This document shows, piece after piece, positions 57,286 through 64,000 of a stretch of DNA of 64,000 nt. A model generated the notes under the pieces. That model did not search any database and was not told where the DNA came from. It worked only from the letters and a program-made list of their open reading frames with translations. The position numbers and the translations under genes were made by a program. Every line of letters starts with the position of its first letter. The stretch's first letter is position 1. Source of the DNA: Dactylonectria macrodidyma (Eukaryota > Ascomycota > Sordariomycetes > Hypocreales > Nectriaceae); contig JAGMUV010000007.1 in NCBI GenBank assembly GCA_020744425.1, positions 496,001-560,000 on the forward strand, given 5' to 3'.

Positions 57286-59265
57286 GATGAAATCGCAGAA
57301 ACCGAGCGTGATCAAGGCCTTGGGGGATTCTTGGTCGATGAGGAGAATGGTGAACAGTCGACGGGGAGGTGATCGATGATGGTGGTGAAATGCGAAAGCG
57401 GCTTCAAGCTTAACCTTTTCCGCGTGGGGCAATCCACGCGGCCTGTTCGGGAGTCGGGGCTCGAGGAAGCCCGTCACTGGAGTGGGGGAATCGTAATCCC
57501 GCTCTTGGATATTGGTTCAATCATCGACCCGCCAGTAACATACCGGCGAAAGGGCGTTGTGGGAGAAAACACGAACAGAGAGCAGGGCACGGAGGGGCAA
57601 AGGGTGGAATTTCTCTAGCTCGATATGCAGCTAAAGGCTCGACAGAAGGCAAAGCCCCGCAGGTCGGCGGACCAAGTGCCGCGATGCAGCCATGGAAGAG
57701 CAGAGAAGAAGCCTAATAAATAAACAGCAGGTGCCTATCACGAGGAAACAGGATTGGGGATTGCATCACGATGCAGCACTGCCGTTGCAGAGGCAAGCCG
57801 ACGAATAGGGAGTCACGGCTGAATACCCCAGAGATCGGTCATGGCGCCCGATGCGCAGAGGTGCTGCGGAGGACAGTGCTCGGGATTGGAAATCGGCAAT
57901 TAATCAATGGCGCTTCAGGCGGTGCTGGGGAAGCTTCGGGAGCTTATTGGGGAAGCGTCGGGTCAGTTATGAGAGTGAATTGGGTGTCTTACCATTGGCT
58001 TTGGGGGGATTGTGAGCATTGCTGTGCTAGTGTCTCTGGCCTGATATGGATCAATCTGGCTTACCCCTCTTTCTCTGGGTCTTACACTAGACGAGAAGTG
58101 GCTCTTATGTCACCTCCAATATATTCACGTGCAAAGAGAACGATTTGGAATGGAGTGTACTAGGTGCCTAAATGGGATGTCAGTCTATAGAGAGGAGGCT
58201 GAGACTTGCCAGCCATAATCTACTCTTTGTGTGTGTGAGAGGCAGTGCTAGTGCGCCCATCATCCATCTCTCCGGGTCGAGTCACTGGCCTGACAGACGC
58301 GGGGATCTGCTCTCCCGGGGGTGAAGGGGGTCGGATCAAAGAGCCATGTCAATGCCATTCACGACAAAGGCCATGTCTACGAATCAATCAAGAGGGCTGT
58401 GTTGGCTCTTAAACCACGCCGCTGTGTTCGCTGGTTCGCGCAGCATCATCTCGCATGACGGAACCAGGCCCTCCCGCTCGGCAGGCTGTCGGCTGGGTCT
58501 TTGTCAAGGCGACCGCCTATTTTCTGGAACCCAGCTTTTGACAAGGTTACGGTAGCATCGTAAACCCATCTGAAAAGCGTTGACAGTCTCAGCACAAGCC
58601 ACAAACGGTAGGCATGATTTTTTTTTTCCCTCTCGGTTGGTGCTCCGACGGGATGGATCGAGCACGGGGCTTGTGCATGACCCGGGCGTTCGTTGCGCAC
58701 GTCAAAAAGCCACGGGTTTGACGTGTTGACGGGGCTGACAGGGCACCTGTCATTTCTAAATTCGGCTACGTTGGGTCTCGACTCACTGTTGTTGAGCTTA
58801 GAATGGCGAATGGCGCATCATGAAACTCGCACTGCTGCAGCCTCTGTGTTGCAGCTGTGTCGGAGCGCACACTGTCTGCGGGCCCCTGAAGTGTGATCTT
58901 CGCCCAAGCTGTCTCACCACCGACACCTCCGACGGGATCCGGTTTCGCGGCGTGCGAGACGAGTAACAATTTGGGGGCTGCGTCAAAGAAAGACCTCATC
59001 ACGCGCCAAAAAATCCAAAGATCCTTTTTCGCTCTGTTTCTTCCATTCACTCTTTCATCTCTGCGAGATTAACGGCCTTCTTTCTTTTGTGCCCTTTTCT
59101 TTCTTGGTTGCTTGCAGTCCTGGAGACGCCCTTTCGTTCAAAAACATTCAATTAATACGGATTCACACTGGGTGTGATTGGAATTCTCCTTCTTGCCACA
59201 TAATCTTGGACTGTTTTATTCGTGAAACTGGATTTCAAGACGATCTCTCACATACGTTATCGAGA
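57286..59265. other. Intergenic, divergent promoters
   Basis: 2 kb between divergent genes. On the minus side, a TTATTTATTA-like element (57716-57726) may be a distal TATA-like box of the P450 gene. The plus-side leader is T/C-rich. No gene seen. Confidence 0.45.
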
Positions 59266-59963
59266 ATGAATCCTTCCGGTGGATTCATGACCTTGGTGCC
59301 GCCTCCCGCCGACATTGAGCTCCCGACAGCAACAAGCTTCGTCGCATTCCCGACCGCATCCGAAGTCGCGGATTCTTCATCAGAAGGAGACAGCTTATAC
59401 AGCAAGATTCTCAATCAGCAAATATCACGAGTAATTTCCGCATACCACGGCACCACATTATTCACCGCCATTACCCCCCTGGGAGTAACCCAAGCCGAGA
59501 CGAGCACAACGACGGAGGAAATACTTAGGAGCACCACCACGGCAGCTAGCGCCGCCGAGGAGAGCATTTCGTCCAGTCCTATTACCCTGAGCAGGGTCAC
59601 TGATATTGGTATTGCATTTGGTATCTTCGGTAAGACGTCTTGCCCGCCCCAAAATTTGTCTGGCTACTAACCCGTGGATCAGTCGTTCTCACAGTCCTCA
59701 TTGTTGGCATCGTTCTCTGCATACGTCACAAAAAGGCGTCGAAGCCTCGGAAAACGAACGGGGAGAATGGACTCAAGTCACTGGATTCCAAGGAATGGCA
59801 ACAAACAAATCTTTCTGCGCCTTCTGTAGCGCACTTACCGAGGGACAGCGTGCTACATCCTCCTCGAGCAACAGGCAAACCCCGTCCGGAGCACAACCAC
59901 TGGATGCCACCGCCTGCATACCCTTCGCACCAACCATCATATCCTAGAGGGGGTTATCGATGA
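59266..59963 (+). CDS. Ser/Thr-rich single-pass membrane protein
   Basis: Exons 59266-59629 and 59683-59963 join across a 53-nt intron with donor GTAAGA and branch CTACTAAC, giving 214 aa. The N-terminal 110 residues are Ser/Thr-rich (ATSFVAFPTASEVADSSSE, TSTTTEEILRSTTTAASAA), with no clear signal peptide. The intron splits one hydrophobic segment, IGIAFGIFVVLTVLIVGIVL (about 115-135), followed by a basic CIRHKK stop-transfer and a polar, Pro-rich C-terminus (PPPAYPSHQPSYP). The layout resembles fungal surface sensor-like or mid2-like proteins, but no family is claimed. The upstream ATG at 59089 (frame entry) gives an unlikely N-terminus. Confidence 0.7.
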
Positions 59964-60597
59964 CGACGCATAGCGAGCTGGAGTACATTGAAAGGCCCTG
60001 TGGAACAGTGTCGTGACTTGACTGCTGGAGATGGAATACTGGCAAGGCGCATGGATATGTTATGGATGAAACAAGTCCTCATTGGGAGGCAAGTGCCACA
60101 CCAGGTTGGCTTTTTGATACGTTTTGGGTAGCATTGGTGTAGGTGTCCGTCCATGGAGTTCATTGGGAAGTTGTAGCGTGGAAGCGAGCCTCCAAATTCG
60201 AGCATAGCATCGTCATTAACATTGATTCCACGGCCTTGACATGTCGTCAACATGTTTGTCCACCGTGCGTTGACTTCAGCCTGTGTAGTATTTACTCTGT
60301 ATCATTGATCAAATGAACTCATTCATGTTATATCGGCTACGTAATATGGTCTGGATAGTAATTGGCACCCTTCCTCGATTTCATAAAGTATGGTAGGGTC
60401 ATGCTAACTACTTAGTGTGATTCTGACCATCCTTCTCAATCAGATTTTGATCCGCCACATAGACTCAGATTGCATGTAAGAATATGGAAAACTTCATAGC
60501 AAAGGTAGTTCTCATTATTTCCGAACAACACTTAAAACACTGATGCGTGATAGTAGCCGCTCAGGCAGTCACATGCCCTCGCAGTAAGGTGTATGAT
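59964..60597. other. Convergent intergenic 3' region
   Basis: Between two convergent genes. AT-rich in parts. No gene seen. Confidence 0.45.
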
Positions 60598-61584
60598 TCA
60601 CCAGCCACCTATAACCTCGATGATGTCCTCGGGGCGGCGCGACCGGGCCCGCGTGCGCCAATCTGTACCAATCTTCCAACCCTGTATTATTCCCACAATC
60701 TTCTCAAAATTGCGTGCCTTGGCGTGGTCTTCTACGTCGACCCCTTGCTTGTTCTTGATGGTGGGCTTCGCGCCCCTGTTTAGCAACCACTTCACAACCG
60801 CCTCGCCACACTCGCGGGACGCTGCATAGTGCAAAGGAGTGCCGAATTCCTCTTGATAGACGGCGATCTTGGCATCGTACGCATTGACATCCAGCCCGAG
60901 GTTGTCGACCAGAAATCGAAGCATTTCAATCCTTTCTTGGTTGCTCTTGGCCTTGGCGTCATCTCCCGGGTCGGCAGCGCTGTCGGTCCTGGCGTCGGGG
61001 TCTAGACCCTCCTTGGCGGCAGCTTGGACAGCGCAGTGGAGGGTGTTTGGGGCAATCTGGGCTCCCTTGGATTGTAGAAATTTGAAAGTAGAGACGGTCC
61101 CGTTGATTGCGCAGATCTCTAGGAGTCGGGTGGCTCCGTGGATCTGCGGATCGGGTCTGTCCTCGACTCGCGCGCCGCCATGCTCGACGATCCATCTGAG
61201 CCTGTCTTCGTTACCAACGGCTAGGTCAATCAGCCGCGGCGCAGAACTCCCTGCATCTAGATCCGGTTGGTTGATGTCCCACCCACGGGCAAGAAGCATT
61301 CTGATCGTGGGAATCGAGAAATGCCGCCAGACGTCTAGGGATGAGACACGCGACGTGATGTCATACTCAAGCTCGTGCTTTTCCAGTATGTAACTAACTA
61401 GTTCGGCCTTGCCGTGCCGCACACAATTTCGAAGAGTGTCGCACAAGATGTTGTGAACGGGGCTGACTGCGTTTTCGGGGAGACACGCGTTTTCGATTGC
61501 CGCTTCGAGTTGAGTGACTGAACCTGCTTGAATGGCGGCTTCAAGCGCGTTTTGCGCATCGGTATAGGCTTTGCTAGTAGCCAT
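60598..61584 (-). CDS. Ankyrin-repeat protein
   Basis: Single exon of 328 aa starting at the ATG ending at 61584 (MATSKAYTDAQNAL); the upstream in-frame codon is TTG. Ankyrin-like repeats run from about residue 30 to 310. The clearest are EFGTPLHYAASRECGEAVVK with WLLNRGAKPTIKNKQG, and GATRLLEICAINGTVSTFKFLQSKGA. Earlier ones (TLRNCVRHGKAELVSYILE) are more divergent. A short disordered insert (DARTDSAADPGDDAKAKS) separates two groups. The C-terminus is basic (TRARSRRPED). No enzymatic domain or signal peptide; cytosolic protein-protein interaction is inferred. The leader is T/C-rich. Confidence 0.8.
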   Translation of the reverse strand: MATSKAYTDAQNALEAAIQAGSVTQLEAAIENACLPENAVSPVHNILCDTLRNCVRHGKAELVSYILEKHELEYDITSRVSSLDVWRHFSIPTIRMLLARGWDINQPDLDAGSSAPRLIDLAVGNEDRLRWIVEHGGARVEDRPDPQIHGATRLLEICAINGTVSTFKFLQSKGAQIAPNTLHCAVQAAAKEGLDPDARTDSAADPGDDAKAKSNQERIEMLRFLVDNLGLDVNAYDAKIAVYQEEFGTPLHYAASRECGEAVVKWLLNRGAKPTIKNKQGVDVEDHAKARNFEKIVGIIQGWKIGTDWRTRARSRRPEDIIEVIGGW

Positions 61585-63040
61585 GTTGATTGACAAGGTT
61601 TGGCGAATTACTTGGATGATGTGGGTGGTTTAGCTTGGTGGAAGTATTGGGGGCTGGGTATTTTGGGATGAAGTTTTTGAGGCGAAGTTGTTTAGATGGG
61701 TGAGTTGATGAAGGTTTTGCAGAGGTGGGAGTCGAAGGCGCTTTTATAGGGAACCTTGGATGTGATTGAAAGACGAAGTTGTAGTTGTTGTTCGTGAACA
61801 CATGTAGCAATCGCTTGTGTACGAGCAACGGAACCTTATTCAGAACTGCATTCTCGAAGACATTTGCGGCTCCTGACGAAAGCTAAATAAGGGTACCGAA
61901 ACAACAACCGAAGAATGGAAAGGAAGCTTTGCTGGTATGCCCATTCCCGAGGGCTGAGTCTTTCATAGAGCACGGTTGAGGTTGTTGAAGCTTTGTGCCT
62001 ATGTGGGACTGTCCCTGTAACAACTTCAATCTCTGGAGTCAGCCTTATGCTTACAGAAAACAAAGAAGCCTCATGAGATTGTATTATGAACGATTGGGCC
62101 CATGTGCTCCGACACGCCACAGATTCATGCAGAACATTGCAACTGAACGAGCTGCCCGCACCATCGAGGGTAATTTTTTTTAAAAAAATAAAATAAAAAA
62201 TCAAGACCGTTGCAGAGCATAACAATGTCCACGAGCTAGGATGACGGCTTGCAGCCGAAGAGCCGGAACAGGCGCACGTGGCATCGAGGATTCTGGAAAT
62301 GAACAAGAGGACAAATCCTGCTCACAAGTAAGTTAGAGATCAAGCAAATCTCTTCCGGGGCCTGGAGGTGACACCGTGCCCGCTTTCATGCCTTTGCCGT
62401 GAGAGATGCAACTACCGTCCAATGTACCACTGTGACTTAAAGTATTACGGTGATAGGGAAGAGCTCTTGAGAATACCACTATCAAAGAGACTACCGCTGA
62501 TGATGGTGACACGACAGCTGCCCACTCTTGTTCATGTGAGTACGTGACTCTATTGCCGTATACGTTTGTACTTGGTGTCGGTTGGCGTCTTGCATCCGCC
62601 TTCACTGGACTCAATGTCACTTGCGATCCATCGTGGCCTGGATTAAAGCCTTAGGCTTTCAATTGGTGAATGCCAGGCCGGAGTCTCTCTGACCATCGTC
62701 CTACCACTACGTTGCAGGGACCTCTCGCCTCTTCGTCGTTCGGCTTCCAGGCTGGTAAATATGAAAAGTATAGGTCTCTAATCTACATATCACTGCGATG
62801 TCATGATATTCACGTGCTGTTTCTACAATGAGAAAATGGCATTGAGAAGACGATTGTCTCTAAAGATGAAGTGTACTATGCCAGCTAATAAGATCTCCCG
62901 ATCTAGCGACAGTGATTTATCTACGGAAAGGGATAATTTGAATTTGACATTAATATGCATACAATTTTAAAATTCAAAATAGATGTACCCGTATCTCCGC
63001 ATAAAAAAAGGCCCCGTCATCTAACAAAGGTACTGCTACG
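61585..63040. other. Intergenic
   Basis: Promoter and leader of the ankyrin gene, then about 1.2 kb without a supportable gene. An A/T-only stretch lies at 62167-62203. 62800-63000 is AT-rich. Confidence 0.45.
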
Positions 63041-63313
63041 CTAATCGCCTTCATCAGCTTCATATTCATCTACAAGATACTTCACTGATTCAGACCAGGA
63101 GGGATAATCGTTGCCAAGTCTGCCTGCAAACCAAAAACCTGGCTGAACAACCATATCATCCAAATAGACCAATATGTCCCGCATCTGTGCAGGGGTGACC
63201 GAACAAAACCCATCCCCATTCGGCTTAAACAATTCAAGCCATTGTCGTTTGAGAACAACGGTGATGCGGAAAGACGGATCCCGAGCCTCAAGCTCGGGGT
63301 CCGGCCTGAGGCA
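63041..63313 (-). pseudogene. Remnant C-terminal coding fragment next to repeats
   Basis: A minus-strand open stretch of 90 codons (63313-63041) without an initiator ATG at its left end. It ends with an acidic DEYEADEGD tail. The middle reads RDPSFRITVVLKRQWLELF, GFCSVTPAQMRDILVYLDDM and PGFWFAGRLGNDYP, with the composition of a genuine protein. The frame closes immediately upstream at a TGA in the first hairpin cluster. It is either the last exon of a gene whose other exons lie elsewhere or a fragment cut by an insertion. Confidence 0.45.
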
Positions 63314-63357
63314 TCAGGCCTCCCTCAGTCACGTGGACCGGGACCCTTATGGTCCCG
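63281..63357. repeat. Three consecutive perfect hairpins
   Basis: CCGAGC/GCTCGG (63281-63297, loop 5), GGCCTGA/TCAGGCC (63303-63320, loop 4) and CGGGACC/GGTCCCG (63339-63357, loop 5) follow one another within 77 bases. They mark the boundary between the coding remnant and repeat DNA. Confidence 0.85.
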
Positions 63358-63551
63358 TGCCCACAACTGTGAGATAGACAATCAACCTTCTTTACATATC
63401 TACATGATACCCTTACTTACGTGACTAGCGACCCTATTTGCATTAAATAGTAGTAATTATAGCTATTGTATAGTTAATAAGCCTGCGATTAAATTCGTTA
63501 AGGCACTAGGTCTCCTGACCACCAGGCCCTGGCTAAACTAACCACGATCCC
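63314..63551. other. Repeat-like AT-rich flank
   Basis: DNA between the hairpin cluster and the solo LTR, AT-rich in 63400-63500. It is probably older repeat DNA into which the LTR was inserted; no element named. Confidence 0.4.
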
Positions 63552-63959
63552 TGTGACGATCGGGTCAATACACTATCCTCGTAAGGCTAGGGTACGCTGG
63601 GTCCTGATCTGGGGGTTTATGTAACAAAGTAATCAGGCGAGTCAAGATTGAACAATGCTTGTCACGTCTGGTAATGGTAGAGTGAACGTACTCAATGTAA
63701 CCAAGTTGTATTGATAGCTGAGGAGCTGCCCATACTAGATGTGCACTTCTCAGATGACTATATACTAGGGTGCTCACCATGCCTTGGTCCCGTCTGCTCA
63801 CGATGCTCACTCTGTGGAGCATCGTGTGAGTGAGCGTCCGTACTATCGCTCACTCTGTTTAAAGTGGGTCCGCTCACTCCGGCCTCAAGTATCCCCGTAC
63901 TTCCGATTCTGCCGGCCGTGACCGCCCTGGCCTCTCAAGAGGTCGCCCAGGCCGTGACA
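63552..63959 (-). mobile_element. Solo LTR (408 bp) with 5-bp target-site duplication
   Basis: The element begins TGTGACG and ends CCGTGACA on the plus strand, so on the minus strand it starts TGTCACGG and ends CGTCACA, the TG...CA termini of LTRs. It is flanked by the perfect direct repeat ATCCC (63547-63551 and 63960-63964). TATATA-like sequence lies inside, and short GAGTGAGC / GCTCACTC inverted blocks (about 63790-63880) occur in the part next to the minus-strand start. No internal retrotransposon coding is next to it, so it is a solo LTR left by recombination. Confidence 0.8.
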
Positions 63960-64000
63960 ATCCCTAATAGTACGATCAGCTACTAGCCGGATCCCTGACC

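Overview
The window looks like the nuclear DNA of a filamentous ascomycete (Pezizomycotina), most likely a Sordariomycete. The genes are well spaced on both strands. Introns are short (about 48-78 nt), with GT(A/G)NGT donors and CTAAC/CTAAT-like branch sites. Several products are recognisable fungal proteins: Mediator subunit Med18, polynucleotide kinase/phosphatase, a CYP53-type benzoate 4-monooxygenase, a Gas1/Egh16-like secreted protein and a GPI-anchored cell-wall protein. No rRNA, convincing tRNA, CRISPR or prokaryotic element was seen. Exon boundaries given here were worked out by hand from reading frame and splice signals.

Layout. 1-11.3 kb: a metallo-beta-lactamase-fold protein, a small two-exon unknown, a membrane-anchored glycosyltransferase-like protein and a 78-aa unknown, separated by unusually long non-coding stretches. 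11.3-18.5 kb: no supportable gene; it holds a run of 24 G and several homopolymer tracts. 18.5-31 kb: an accessory-looking, partly AT-rich block with two unknown membrane proteins, a DUF7924-like protein with a PD-(D/E)XK-like signature, a very large SANT/Myb-ankyrin-zinc-finger protein whose model needs one non-canonical GA-AG intron, and a phosphoglycerate-mutase-like protein. 31-44 kb: a denser, housekeeping-like part with a histidine-acid-phosphatase-like membrane protein, the Egh16-like secreted protein with Asn/Gly and 9-residue repeats, the divergent pair Med18 / PNK, and an MFS sugar/quinate-type transporter. 44-55 kb: a degenerate 60-bp tandem array, an unknown proline/serine-rich protein, a broken NO VEIN/sacsin-like ATPase gene with its middle deleted, the GPI cell-wall protein, and a Cys-rich unknown behind a duplicated leader. 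55-64 kb: CYP53, a Ser/Thr-rich single-pass membrane protein, an ankyrin protein, a gene remnant, three adjacent perfect hairpins, and a solo LTR with an exact 5-bp target-site duplication.

How the genes relate. There is no operon-like logic and no obvious secondary-metabolite cluster. The only tight pairing is Med18 and PNK, which diverge from a 363-bp promoter. Cell-surface and secreted functions recur (Egh16-like, GPI protein, acid phosphatase, single-pass protein, transporter), but they are scattered. The strongest unusual signals are signs of gene decay and mobile-DNA activity (deleted ATPase gene, altered splice donor, solo LTR, hairpin cluster) and two accessory proteins of unclear function. 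I did not find convincing evidence of a wholly new multi-gene system.
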